DNA of 64,000 bases from assembly GCA_023386885.1 (NCBI GenBank), contig JAEWIX010000024.1, positions 1 to 64,000 on the forward strand, read 5' to 3'. The translations under genes and the position numbers were made by a program. Positions 8,843-16,785 of the stretch are shown here, one piece after another (positions within the stretch are counted from its first letter, which is position 1; every line of letters begins with the position of its first letter). The notes below the pieces were generated by a model, which ran no database searches, was not told where the DNA came from, and was given only the letters and a program-made list of their open reading frames with translations. The DNA is from Pseudomonadota bacterium (GTDB lineage Bacteria > Pseudomonadota > Alphaproteobacteria > Rhizobiales > Xanthobacteraceae).

Positions 8843-10087
8843 ATGGCGCTCACATCACGGGCACCGCGAGGGAAACGTACGCCGGACAAGCGGGCGGCGA
8901 AGAAGCGTGCCCCGACACCGAAGGCCACCGCCAAAAAGAAGACACCGCGCCGCGGCCGTGCCACCGACTCGACCGCAACGGTGGAGGCGGCACTGGCGGC
9001 ATTCGCCCATGAGGTCCGCACGCCGCTGACCGGGATTCTCGCGGTCAGCGATCTGTTGGCGACGTCGGATCTCGGCGAGCGCGAGCGGCGTTGGGTCGAT
9101 ACCATCAAGACGGGTGCGGAGCACCTTGCCAGCCTTGCGACGCTGTTTGTCGATGCCGCGCGCAGCCGCGCCAGGGGCGGTGGGCCAGAGGCGCGGCAGG
9201 ACTTCTTCGATCTGCGCGCGGTGGCCCGCAGCGTCGGGGATTCGCTGACCGGTCGCGCCGCCGCCAAGGGGCTGCAATCGCAGGTGCGGATTTCGGATCG
9301 GCTGCCGGCCTTCGTGACCGGCGATCCGGTGCGGCTGCGCGCGGCGCTGGAAAATCTCGTCGACAACGCCGTCAAGTTCACGTCGGAAGGCGATGTCGGC
9401 CTCAAGGTGACGGTAGCGCGGGCCGCCAGGGGCAGGGTCGTGGCGGCTTTCGCGGTGTCGGACAGCGGCATCGGGTTGACCTTGGCCGAGATCAAGCGGC
9501 TGTTTCGGCCCTTCTCGCAGGCTAATGTCGGCATCGCCGCGAGGTTCGGTGGCGCCGGGCTGGGGCTGTCGTCGGTGAAGCAACTGGCGCGCGCCATGGG
9601 CGGCGATATCGTCGTCGCGTCGCGCCGGGGCGGCGGTGCCACCTTTACGTTGACGGTTACGCTGGCGCTGGCGGGAACGCCGGTCGCGGACGGCGCCGAG
9701 GATGCGTCCGATGTGTCATCCGTCGGCGGCATGCGTATCCTGAGTGTCGAGGACAATCCGTTCGGCCGTGTCGTGCTCAACGCGATTTTGACCGAACTCG
9801 GTCATCACGCCGAATTCGTCGGGCGCGGCGAGATCGCCGCCGAGCGCGTGGCGCAGGGCGGGTTCGATGCGGTGCTGATGGACATGGTACTGCCGGGCAT
9901 CGACGGCATCGAGGCGATCCGGCGTATCCGCGCGCTGCGCTCCGATCAGCGCGGCATTCCGATCATCGGCATCTCGGGAAAAGATGCGGACAAGGCCAGG
10001 GCTCAGAAGGCCGGCGCCGACGCCTTCCTGCTCAAGCCGGTGTCTCCCCGTGCGCTGGCGACGGCGCTGCAAGCGGTCCGATCCTGA
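8843..10087 (+). CDS. Soluble hybrid histidine kinase with C-terminal receiver
   Basis: A 414-aa hybrid sensor kinase. Residues 1-45 are a basic Lys/Arg/Pro/Ala tail with no membrane segment. HisKA carries the phospho-acceptor His56 in AHEVRTPL. HATPase_c follows with an ENLVDNAVKF N box and GAGLGLS G box. The receiver domain has the phospho-Asp at residue 347 (LMDMVLP) and a KPVS lysine near the end. There is no PAS, GAF or transmembrane sensor, so the input is unknown. ATG at 8843 is preferred over TTG at 8831 because GGGGGA sits just upstream. Its last codons and stop lie inside the palindrome at 10069-10145. Confidence 0.85.
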   Translation: MALTSRAPRGKRTPDKRAAKKRAPTPKATAKKKTPRRGRATDSTATVEAALAAFAHEVRTPLTGILAVSDLLATSDLGERERRWVDTIKTGAEHLASLATLFVDAARSRARGGGPEARQDFFDLRAVARSVGDSLTGRAAAKGLQSQVRISDRLPAFVTGDPVRLRAALENLVDNAVKFTSEGDVGLKVTVARAARGRVVAAFAVSDSGIGLTLAEIKRLFRPFSQANVGIAARFGGAGLGLSSVKQLARAMGGDIVVASRRGGGATFTLTVTLALAGTPVADGAEDASDVSSVGGMRILSVEDNPFGRVVLNAILTELGHHAEFVGRGEIAAERVAQGGFDAVLMDMVLPGIDGIEAIRRIRALRSDQRGIPIIGISGKDADKARAQKAGADAFLLKPVSPRALATALQAVRS

Positions 10088-10145
10088 CATTTGCATCCTG
10101 TCGCGGCAGGCGCTTTGCAAATGTCAGGATCAAAGGACCGCTTGC
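10069..10145. repeat. Palindromic repeat overlapping the kinase 3' end
   Basis: A 77-bp near-perfect palindrome. The 27-bp left arm (10069-10095) matches the reverse complement of the 30-bp right arm (10116-10145) except for one 3-nt TTT insertion. The inner loop has its own CCTG/CAGG stem. The left arm encodes the last five residues and stop codon of the histidine kinase. It could also act as a terminator. A related palindrome follows at 10158. Confidence 0.85.
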
Positions 10146-10157
10146 GATATTAGGTTT

Positions 10158-10237
10158 CTAGTGGAGTTTTTGAATTTGACATTCGCTTGCGAGGCGTCGC
10201 TGCAAACGGGTGGCGAATGTCAAATTCACTCCACTAG
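10158..10237. repeat. Second palindromic repeat, overlapping the yihY-like 3' end
   Basis: The left arm at 10158-10186 and right arm at 10213-10237 are complementary except for a 4-nt TTTT insertion in the left arm. The arms share a TGACATT(T/C)GC core with the palindrome at 10069, and the T-insertion is at the same relative place, so the two look like related elements. The right arm carries the stop codon of the yihY-like gene (10226-10228). Confidence 0.85.
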
Positions 10238-11089
10238 CGGTCCGCCATCGCGCGGCTGCCGCGCCTTGATGATGGCGGCGTTCAGTTCGCCGCCATAGAC
10301 GAAGATCGCGGCAAGGAAATACAGAAACACCAGTGCAATGATGACTGACGCGAGGCCGGCATACATCGAGACGTAGTTGCTGGCGAAACGCGCGAGATAA
10401 ATGCCGAAGCCGATGCTCGCCATCAGCGAGGCGACCATCGTGAAGACGATGCCCGGCAGGATCTGCGCGAAGCTGCGGCGTCCCGCCGGTAGCCACGCGT
10501 GCAGAATGAACAGCGCGACGATCATCGCAGGGATGGCGATGCCGTAACGGGTCAGCGTCAGCATCCGCGCGTTCGATTCGACCAGCAATGGAATATAGCG
10601 ACGGGCGGTTTCGAGGATCAGCGGTCCTAGCACGATCAGGAATGCCAGTAGCAGCGCAGTGGCAGCGGCCATCAGCGTATAGCCAATCGATTCCAGTCGC
10701 AGCCAGTACCAGCGGCGCTGTTCGGTGACAGCATAGGCACGGTTGAGCGCGACGCGCAGGCTCTCGACGCCGTTCGACGCGAAGTAGAGCGCGAGTGCCG
10801 CGCCGATGGTCAGCGCATCGCCGCGCGTTGTCGTCAGGACGTCGTGGATTTCGCTGGAAAGCGTGTTCGCGACTTCCAGCGGCAGGACCTGCAACATCAG
10901 TTGTGCGGATTGATCGGCCAGATCCTTGGAGCCGAAAAAGCCCGCGAGCGACGTCAGTACGATGAGGAACGGAAACAGCGCCATCAGCGTCGATAGCGCG
11001 ATATGGCTGGCGATGGCCCAGCCGTCGTCCGCGAGGAACGTGTAGAAGGCATCCAGCCCGATCATGAAGAGGCGACGAAGTCTCCTCAC
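10226..11089 (-). CDS. YihY/BrkB family inner-membrane protein
   Basis: A 287-aa polytopic membrane protein of the YihY (formerly RNase BN/BrkB) family. About six hydrophobic segments are visible, starting with the ALSTLMALFPFLIVLTSLAG stretch that is the family hallmark and ending with FLYFLAAIFVYGGELNA. No enzymatic role is established for the family. The GTG at 11089 has GGGGTGA upstream; an internal ATG at 11065 is possible but has a poorly placed ribosome site. It is convergent with the histidine kinase, and its stop codon lies in a palindromic repeat. Confidence 0.85.
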   Translation of the reverse strand: MRRLRRLFMIGLDAFYTFLADDGWAIASHIALSTLMALFPFLIVLTSLAGFFGSKDLADQSAQLMLQVLPLEVANTLSSEIHDVLTTTRGDALTIGAALALYFASNGVESLRVALNRAYAVTEQRRWYWLRLESIGYTLMAAATALLLAFLIVLGPLILETARRYIPLLVESNARMLTLTRYGIAIPAMIVALFILHAWLPAGRRSFAQILPGIVFTMVASLMASIGFGIYLARFASNYVSMYAGLASVIIALVFLYFLAAIFVYGGELNAAIIKARQPRDGGPLVE

Positions 11090-11258
11090 ATTTCACCCCG
11101 GTGTCCGAATCGCGGTTGGCAAACTCAAGATACCTCCCTTAGAGCCTTTTAAGGTCTGGTGGAATCCGAAGCGGTAACGGCCGGGGAGACGGTTTGTTGC
11201 AAACAGAACACTGGAATCCGCCATTGGCGCGCTCCCATCACGGGTGTATGGAACGGCG

Positions 11259-11453
11259 ATGACGACTTTCCTTGCTAGTTTTCTTCTGCCGATCGCACTG
11301 ATCGCGGTCACCGTGGTTCTGCTGCTCGGCCTGCTCAACATGATGCGCGGCGGCTCGCCCAATCGTTCGCAGAAGCTGATGCGGATGCGGGTGCTGCTGC
11401 AATTCGTGGCGATCATCATCGCCATGGCGGCGGTGTGGGCGCTGGGGCGCTAG
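11259..11453 (+). CDS. HIG1-type twin-transmembrane small protein
   Basis: A 64-aa membrane protein with two hydrophobic helices (about residues 3-25 and 46-62) around a basic loop containing NMMRGGSPNRSQKLMRMRVL. That loop is the alphaproteobacterial HIG1 (hypoxia-induced gene 1) pattern. Mitochondrial relatives associate with respiratory complexes, and a bacterial role is unproven. The ATG at 11259 is preferred over GTG at 11244. The stop TAG ends at the first base of the inverted repeat at 11453. The cobalamin adenosyltransferase gene follows 115 bp later. Confidence 0.75.
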   Translation: MTTFLASFLLPIALIAVTVVLLLGLLNMMRGGSPNRSQKLMRMRVLLQFVAIIIAMAAVWALGR

Positions 11454-11522
11454 AGCATGATCCCGAAAAGTGGGCTCCGGTTTGCGCTGTGCGGCCCTTC
11501 GGGTCGGACACAGATCATGCTC
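11453..11522. repeat. Inverted-repeat element with GAGCATGATC ends
   Basis: A perfect 10-bp inverted repeat, GAGCATGATC (11453-11462) and GATCATGCTC (11513-11522), encloses 50 bp that contain a second small hairpin (GGCCC-TTCG-GGTC). It fills the gap between the HIG1-type gene and the adenosyltransferase gene. I recall similar elements as abundant in Bradyrhizobium relatives; copy number was not checked. Confidence 0.75.
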
Positions 11523-11568
11523 AGGCAAAGAAATGCGGGGCAAGCCTGGATTTCGAGGTAGGTCGATC

Positions 11569-12141
11569 ATGGTCACACTCAACCGCATCTATACCCGCAC
11601 CGGCGATGACGGCACCACCGCGCTCGGCAGCGGCGAACGCCGCGTTAAATACGATCTGCGGGTCGCGGCGTACGGAACCACCGACGAAACCAATGCCGTG
11701 CTCGGCGTGGTCCGACTGCATCTGGCTGAGGCGCCCGACCTCGATGCCATGCTGGGCCGGATCCAGAACGACCTGTTCGATCTCGGCGCCGATCTGGCGG
11801 TGCCGGAGCGCGAGGGCAAGGCCGAGCGGTTAAGGGTCATTGCTAGTCAGGTCGAGCGGCTGGAGCGCGACATCGACACGCTCAACGCCAGGCTGGCTCC
11901 GTTGACGTCTTTCATCCTGCCGGGCGGCGTGGCGGCAGCCGCTTACCTTCATCTGGCACGCACGGTGTGCCGCCGGGCGGAGCGGATGATCGTGGAACTC
12001 GCGGCGCAGCCGAATGAAAAGGTCAGTCCGGCGGTGATTCATTACATGAACCGGCTGTCGGATTTCCTGTTCGTGGCGGCCCGCGCCGTCAACGGCAACG
12101 GTGCTGGCGACGTGCTCTGGGTGCCGGGGCAAAACCGCTGA
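11569..12141 (+). CDS. Cob(I)yrinic acid a,c-diamide / cobalamin adenosyltransferase, PduO type
   Basis: A 190-aa ATP:corrinoid adenosyltransferase that makes adenosylcobalamin from cob(I)alamin. The N-terminal IYTRTGDDGTTALGSG motif binds ATP, and CRRAERMIVELA and YMNRLSDFLFVAARA are the C-terminal signature helices. The length matches the PduO family. The ATG at 11569 is preceded by GAGGTAGG. Upstream in-frame codons fall inside the repeat element and are rejected. etfBA follows 139 bp downstream, probably with its own promoter. Confidence 0.92.
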   Translation: MVTLNRIYTRTGDDGTTALGSGERRVKYDLRVAAYGTTDETNAVLGVVRLHLAEAPDLDAMLGRIQNDLFDLGADLAVPEREGKAERLRVIASQVERLERDIDTLNARLAPLTSFILPGGVAAAAYLHLARTVCRRAERMIVELAAQPNEKVSPAVIHYMNRLSDFLFVAARAVNGNGAGDVLWVPGQNR

Positions 12142-12280
12142 GCGGAATGCGAGCGCGGCATTGGAACCAGCATTTTGGCCGCTTTTCAGCCCGGTTGACC
12201 GCGATTGGCGGGCGATCTAGGTTCCGCGCGAAGCTGATATTGCAAAGCCGAACAATCAAACCCAACACGAAAGAGGATCG

Positions 12281-13030
12281 ATGAAGGTTCTGGTGCCGGT
12301 CAAGCGCGTGGTTGATTACAACGTCAAGGTGCGCGTCAAGAGCGACGGGTCTGGCGTTGAGCTCGCCAACGTCAAGATGTCGATGAATCCGTTCGACGAG
12401 ATTGCGGTCGAGGAAGCCCTTCGCCTGAAAGAGGCGGGCAAGGCGACCGAAGTGGTGGTGGTCTCCATCGGGCCAGCGCAGGCGTCGGAAACCATCCGCA
12501 CCGGCCTCGCCATGGGCGCCGATCGCGGCATCCTCATCAAGGCCGACGGCAACGTCGAGCCGCTCGCTGTGGCCAAGCTGCTCAAGGCGGTGGTCGACGA
12601 AGAGACGCCGGGCCTCGTCATTCTCGGCAAGCAGGCGATCGACGACGACTCGAACCAGACCGGCCAGATGCTGGCCGCACTGCTCGGCTGGTCGCAGGCG
12701 ACCTTCGCTTCCAAGCTCGAGGTCGATGGTTCCGACTTCAAGGTGACGCGCGAAATCGACGGCGGCTTGCAGACGGTGAAGCTGAAGGGCCCCTCGATCG
12801 TCACCACCGACCTGCGCCTCAATGAGCCGCGTTACGCGTCGCTGCCCAACATCATGAAGGCGAAGAAGAAGCCGATCGCGGACAAGACCGCCGCGGACTA
12901 CGGCGTCGATCTCACGCCGCGTCTCGAAGTGCTCAAGACCGCAGAACCCGGTGGCCGCAAGGCTGGCGTCAAGGTGAAGGACGTCGCTGAGCTGGTCTCG
13001 AAACTCAAGAACGAAGCCGGGGTGATCTGA
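12281..13030 (+). CDS. etfB: Electron transfer flavoprotein beta subunit
   Basis: A 249-aa ETF beta subunit. It forms a heterodimer with EtfA and accepts electrons from acyl-CoA and other dehydrogenases for ETF:quinone oxidoreductase. It opens with the standard MKVLVPVKRVVDYNVK start and contains the KMSMNPFDEIAVEEALRLKE block that contacts AMP. A clear AGAGGA ribosome site precedes the ATG. The stop overlaps the etfA start by one base (TGATG), so the subunits are translationally coupled. Confidence 0.97.
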   Translation: MKVLVPVKRVVDYNVKVRVKSDGSGVELANVKMSMNPFDEIAVEEALRLKEAGKATEVVVVSIGPAQASETIRTGLAMGADRGILIKADGNVEPLAVAKLLKAVVDEETPGLVILGKQAIDDDSNQTGQMLAALLGWSQATFASKLEVDGSDFKVTREIDGGLQTVKLKGPSIVTTDLRLNEPRYASLPNIMKAKKKPIADKTAADYGVDLTPRLEVLKTAEPGGRKAGVKVKDVAELVSKLKNEAGVI

Positions 13031-13974
13031 TGACCACGCTGCTGATTGCCGAACACGACAACAATTCGCTGAAGGACGCCACCAACAAAGCGCTCACCGC
13101 CGCCGCCGAACTCGGCGCCGAGGTGCATGTGCTGGTCGCCGGCGAGAACGCCAAGGGCGCGGCCGATGCCGCCGCCAAGCTCAACGGCGTCACCAAGGTG
13201 CTGCTGGCCGATGGCGCGGCTTACGCGCACGATCTGGCGGAGCCGCTGGCCGCGCTGATCGTCTCATTGGCGCCGAACTACGACGCCTTCGTCGCGCCCG
13301 CGACCTCGCGCTTCAAGAACGTGATGCCGCGCGTCGCTGCGCTGCTCGACGTCATGCAGGTGTCGGAGATCATCAAGGTGGTCGCGCCCGACACCTACGA
13401 GCGGCCGATCTACGCCGGTAACGCGATCCAGACGGTGAAGTCGAAAGACGCCAAGAAGGTCATCACCGTGCGTACCTCGACCTTTGCAGCCGCCGGCGAC
13501 GGTGGCAGCGCGGCGGTGGAGAACGTCACGGCTGTGGACGATCCAGGGCTGTCGAGCTTCGTCGGCGAGGAGGTCGCCAAGAGCGATCGTCCGGAGCTGA
13601 CCTCGGCCAAGATCATCGTCTCCGGCGGTCGCGCGATGCAAAGCCGCGAGAACTTCGCCAAGTACATCGAGCCGCTGGCCGACAAGCTCGGGGCCGGTGT
13701 CGGCGCCTCGCGCGCGGCGGTCGATGCGGGCTACGCGCCGAACGACTGGCAGGTCGGACAGACCGGCAAGGTGGTGGCGCCGGAGCTGTACATCGCGATC
13801 GGCATTTCCGGTGCAATCCAGCATCTCGCCGGCATGAAGGACTCCAAGGTGATCGTCGCGATCAACAAGGACGAAGACGCGCCGATCTTCCAGGTCGCCG
13901 ATTACGGTCTGGTCGCAGACCTGTATCAGGCTGTGCCTGAATTGACAGAAGAACTCGGCAAGGCGGGTCGTTAA
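13030..13974 (+). CDS. etfA: Electron transfer flavoprotein alpha subunit
   Basis: A 314-aa ETF alpha subunit. The C-terminal FAD-binding domain shows SGGRAMQSRENF, the GASRAAVDAGYAPNDWQVGQTGK segment and IGISGAIQHLAGMKDSKVIVAINKD, all hallmarks of EtfA. Its N-terminal half is the Rossmann-like domain. It starts within the etfB stop codon. A strong GC hairpin with a short T-run follows at 14002-14031, before the 3-hydroxybutyryl-CoA dehydrogenase gene. Confidence 0.97.
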   Translation: MTTLLIAEHDNNSLKDATNKALTAAAELGAEVHVLVAGENAKGAADAAAKLNGVTKVLLADGAAYAHDLAEPLAALIVSLAPNYDAFVAPATSRFKNVMPRVAALLDVMQVSEIIKVVAPDTYERPIYAGNAIQTVKSKDAKKVITVRTSTFAAAGDGGSAAVENVTAVDDPGLSSFVGEEVAKSDRPELTSAKIIVSGGRAMQSRENFAKYIEPLADKLGAGVGASRAAVDAGYAPNDWQVGQTGKVVAPELYIAIGISGAIQHLAGMKDSKVIVAINKDEDAPIFQVADYGLVADLYQAVPELTEELGKAGR

Positions 13975-14001
13975 GTTCTGGGCGCTAAGTCCAAAGCATA
14001 G

Positions 14002-14031
14002 GTCGGCCGGAGCGGACTCCGGCCGACGTTT
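14002..14031 (+). terminator. Hairpin after etfA
   Basis: A perfect 11-bp stem GTCGGCCGGAG / CTCCGGCCGAC around a CGGA loop is followed by GTTT. The U-tract is short, so it may be an attenuator or an mRNA-stabilising stem rather than a full terminator between etfA and the downstream dehydrogenase. Confidence 0.6.
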
Positions 14032-14088
14032 ATGCCAGAATGGAGTAGGGCGATGTTGCCCGGCTCGCACTTCGGCGAAAATGACGAG

Positions 14089-14970
14089 ATGGCGGTGATG
14101 ATCAAGAAGGTCGGCGTGATCGGCTCGGGCCAGATGGGCAATGGCATTGCACATGTGGCGGCGCTCGCCGGATATGACGTGGTGCTTCATGATGTCTCGC
14201 CCGATCGTCTGAAGTCGGCGATGGCGACCATCAACGGCAACCTCACCCGTCAGGCCGCCAAGAAGACGATCACCGAGGACGCTCACAAGCAGGCACTCAG
14301 CCGCATCGAAGCCAAGGAAAGCCTCGACGGTCTAGCGGATTGCGATCTGGTGATCGAAACCGCGGTCGAGAAGGAAGACGTCAAGCGCAAGATTTTTCAG
14401 GATCTCTGCGCGGTTCTGAAATCCGACGCCATCATCGGTTCCAACACCTCGTCGATCTCGATCACCCGGCTTGCGGCGTCCACCGACCGGCCGGAGCGTT
14501 TCATCGGCATTCACTTCATGAATCCGGTGCCGGTGATGGAGTTGGTCGAACTGGTGCGTGGCATCGCCACCGACGACGCCACCTTCGACGGCGCGCGCGA
14601 CTTCGTCACCTCGCTGGGCAAGCAGATCGCGGTGTCGGAGGATTTTCCGGCCTTCATCGTCAACCGCATCCTGCTGCCGATGATCAACGAGGCGATCTAC
14701 ACGCTGTATGAAGGCGTCGGCAACGTCGAGGCCATCGATGCTGCGATGAAGCTCGGCGCGCATCATCCGATGGGGCCGCTGGAACTGGCCGATTTCATCG
14801 GCATCGATACCTGCCTGTCGATCATGCAGGTGCTGCACGACGGGCTGTCGGATTCGAAGTACCGGCCGTGTCCGCTGCTGGTGAAGTATGTCGAGGCCGG
14901 CTGGCTCGGCCGCAAGACGCAGCGCGGTTTCTACGACTATCGCGGCGACAAGCCGGTTCCGACCCGCTGA
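14089..14970 (+). CDS. 3-hydroxybutyryl-CoA dehydrogenase (paralog 2)
   Basis: A 293-aa NAD(P)-dependent 3-hydroxyacyl-CoA dehydrogenase. It has a GVIGSGQMGNG Rossmann motif, SNTSSISITRLA, and HFMNPVPVMELVE with the catalytic His/Glu region. The ETF-linked context (118 bp after etfA) suggests acyl-CoA oxidation or PHB-related use: acyl-CoA dehydrogenase electrons go to ETF, and this enzyme performs the following NAD step. The start at 14089 is tentative; ATG at 14098 is equally plausible and neither has a strong ribosome site. It resembles the paralog at 79-936 along its full length. Confidence 0.92.
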   Translation: MAVMIKKVGVIGSGQMGNGIAHVAALAGYDVVLHDVSPDRLKSAMATINGNLTRQAAKKTITEDAHKQALSRIEAKESLDGLADCDLVIETAVEKEDVKRKIFQDLCAVLKSDAIIGSNTSSISITRLAASTDRPERFIGIHFMNPVPVMELVELVRGIATDDATFDGARDFVTSLGKQIAVSEDFPAFIVNRILLPMINEAIYTLYEGVGNVEAIDAAMKLGAHHPMGPLELADFIGIDTCLSIMQVLHDGLSDSKYRPCPLLVKYVEAGWLGRKTQRGFYDYRGDKPVPTR

Positions 14971-15031
14971 TTCATCCGGTTTCCGGTTTCGTTAACCTCC
15001 AGTCCCTAGAACGGGGCGTGGAGTGCTGCGT

Positions 15032-15223
15032 ATGGATATGAGTCTGGTGACAGCGGCCGTCGGGATGATGGCAGCCAACACGCAATCGCAGGTGGCGACG
15101 CGCGTGCTGAAGATGAATCTCGACGCACAGGCGGAAGTGCTGCAACTGCTGGCGCCCGCGCAGAATGCTCCGACGGCCAACAATGCACCGGGCATCGGCG
15201 GCAACGTCGACAAGTTCGCCTGA
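15032..15223 (+). CDS. Small YjfB-like putative motility protein
   Basis: A 63-aa protein starting MDMSLVTAAVG, with a Gln/Ala-rich amphipathic helix and the VLKMNLDAQAEVLQLL segment. This pattern resembles the YjfB family of small putative motility proteins, whose function is unknown. No flagellar gene is nearby, so the link to motility rests on family resemblance alone. ATG 15032 is preferred over GTG 15023. It is convergent with the VOC gene (12 bp). Confidence 0.6.
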   Translation: MDMSLVTAAVGMMAANTQSQVATRVLKMNLDAQAEVLQLLAPAQNAPTANNAPGIGGNVDKFA

Positions 15224-15235
15224 AATGCCGGACGA

Positions 15236-15613
15236 TCACGCCGACGGCGTGATCCATCCCATGGCGGCACCGCCCGGCAGCATAAGAATCGCCACCCGCC
15301 CGACATTCGGAATCTCGAAGATCGGCTTCATCAGCTTCGCGCCCGCCGCGACGGCTTTCTCGACACGCGCACCGACATCGTCGACTGCCAGATAAGGCAT
15401 CCAGTTGTCCGGCATGGATTCGAATTCCGGTCCGCTCACCTCATAGATGCCGCCGACAGGCTTGCCATCCATCGTCGCGACCCAGTAGGTGCCGCCGCCC
15501 GCCAGCGGCCGCGCCTCGTAGTCCCAGCCGATCTGCTCGCGATAGAATTGCTTTGCGCGCTCGGCATCGCGGGTGACCAGTTCGTTCCAGTTGAAATGAC
15601 CATGCGGAGTCAT
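15236..15613 (-). CDS. VOC family protein (glyoxalase/bleomycin-resistance fold)
   Basis: A 125-aa VOC protein. It starts FNWNELVTRDAERAKQFY, the usual beta-alpha-beta module, and ends with the MLPGGAAMGWITP strand seen in many uncharacterised paired-module VOC proteins. Metal ligands are not clear enough to assign an activity. It is the last gene of the ArsR-led operon, 31 bp after the DUF1428 gene. Such proteins often accompany DUF1428 and SRPBCC genes in rhizobial relatives. Confidence 0.8.
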   Translation of the reverse strand: MTPHGHFNWNELVTRDAERAKQFYREQIGWDYEARPLAGGGTYWVATMDGKPVGGIYEVSGPEFESMPDNWMPYLAVDDVGARVEKAVAAGAKLMKPIFEIPNVGRVAILMLPGGAAMGWITPSA

Positions 15614-15644
15614 GGCTTTGCTCCGGTTGTGATCGAACGACGCG

Positions 15645-16004
15645 CTACAGTTTCACCAGCGTTTCGAAGCCGCCAAAGATCATACGCTTGCCGTCGAACG
15701 GCATGGCTTTCGGATCCATCATCTTGGCAAGGCGCGGATCCTTCATCACCTTGGCGTTGACCTTGTCGCGATGCTTGCGCGACTTGTAGGTGATCCACGA
15801 AAACACCACGGTCTCGTTCGGCTTCAGTTTTACGCTTTGCGGAAACGACGTCCACTTGCCTTTCTTGACGTCGTCGGCGACGCACTCGCGATAGTCGAGC
15901 GCGCCGTGCTCGCGCCAGACCTTGCCGGCCTTGCGCGCGATGGCGCGATAGGCGTTGAGACTTTTCTTCGGGACCGGAACGATGAATCCGTCGACATACT
16001 GCAT
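15645..16004 (-). CDS. DUF1428 domain-containing protein
   Basis: A 119-aa DUF1428 protein with a dimeric alpha/beta-barrel (ferredoxin-like) fold. The family start MQYVDGFIVPVPK, the WREHGALDYRECVADDV block and the KAMPFDGKRMIFGGFETL end are all present. Function is unknown. It sits 21 bp downstream of the DUF899 gene and 31 bp upstream of the VOC gene, in the ArsR-controlled set. Confidence 0.9.
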   Translation of the reverse strand: MQYVDGFIVPVPKKSLNAYRAIARKAGKVWREHGALDYRECVADDVKKGKWTSFPQSVKLKPNETVVFSWITYKSRKHRDKVNAKVMKDPRLAKMMDPKAMPFDGKRMIFGGFETLVKL

Positions 16005-16025
16005 GAGATTTTCCTCTGGTGGTAA

Positions 16026-16763
16026 TCAGGAATGGCAACAGGCGCCGGACTTGTTGCCGCTTTCATATTCGTCGTGACGCTTGACCCAGTCGGTCAGACT
16101 GCCGGTTGGCGTTTCGTCGCGACCCTTCGGGGTCATGTCGAGCAGCGCGTAGGTACCGAGCAGTGCTTCCGCGCCGCGCGCGAAGGAAGAATAGGTGTGA
16201 AACACCTCTCCCTGCGCATTCTTCGCAAATACGCTGTAGCCGGGCAGTTCCTCGATGCCGGGATCAATCGTCTCGTAATTGTATTCGGCACTGTGGGCTG
16301 CGAGTTCGTCCGGTGTGAAGGAAACATGGAAGTCGTAGTTGAAGTCGTTACCGAACGACGACACCCAGTCGAAATGCCACCCCATCCGCTTCTTGTAGGC
16401 TTCGATTTCGGCTAGCGGAGCGCGCGACACCGCAACATAGGCGACGTCGCGCTGCGCCAGGTGCGGAAGCACACCTTCGACATGATCGGCGCCGAACGAA
16501 CAGCCGACGCAGCCTTCCGTCCACCCCGGCGCCAGCATGAAATGATTGACGATCAACTGGCTCTTGTCGTCGAACAGTTGAGCCAGCGTCTTGAGGCCGG
16601 TCGGCGTGCCGAAGACATATTCCTTCTCGACCTTCACCCACGGTAGTGTGCGCCGCTCGGCGTGGATGGCGTCGCGCAGGTGCGTCAGTTCTTTCTCGCG
16701 CGCCAGGTGCGCCTTGCGTGCGACGAGCCATTCCTGCTGCGAAACGATGTGAGGCTGTTGCAT
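16026..16763 (-). CDS. DUF899 thioredoxin-like protein
   Basis: A 245-aa DUF899 family protein with a predicted thioredoxin-like fold. It contains the family start (VSQQEWLVARKAHLAREKELTHLR in part), the LIVNHFMLAPGW strand and a GCVGCSFGAD motif with two cysteines in a CxxC spacing at the active-site position. It ends in GACCHS. Substrate and partner are unknown. ATG 16763 was chosen because the longer frame overlaps the SRPBCC gene with an Arg/Ser-rich, non-homologous extension. It is 22 bp after the SRPBCC gene. Confidence 0.88.
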   Translation of the reverse strand: MQQPHIVSQQEWLVARKAHLAREKELTHLRDAIHAERRTLPWVKVEKEYVFGTPTGLKTLAQLFDDKSQLIVNHFMLAPGWTEGCVGCSFGADHVEGVLPHLAQRDVAYVAVSRAPLAEIEAYKKRMGWHFDWVSSFGNDFNYDFHVSFTPDELAAHSAEYNYETIDPGIEELPGYSVFAKNAQGEVFHTYSSFARGAEALLGTYALLDMTPKGRDETPTGSLTDWVKRHDEYESGNKSGACCHS

Positions 16764-16785
16764 GGCGTTCTCCCGTTGTTTCTCT

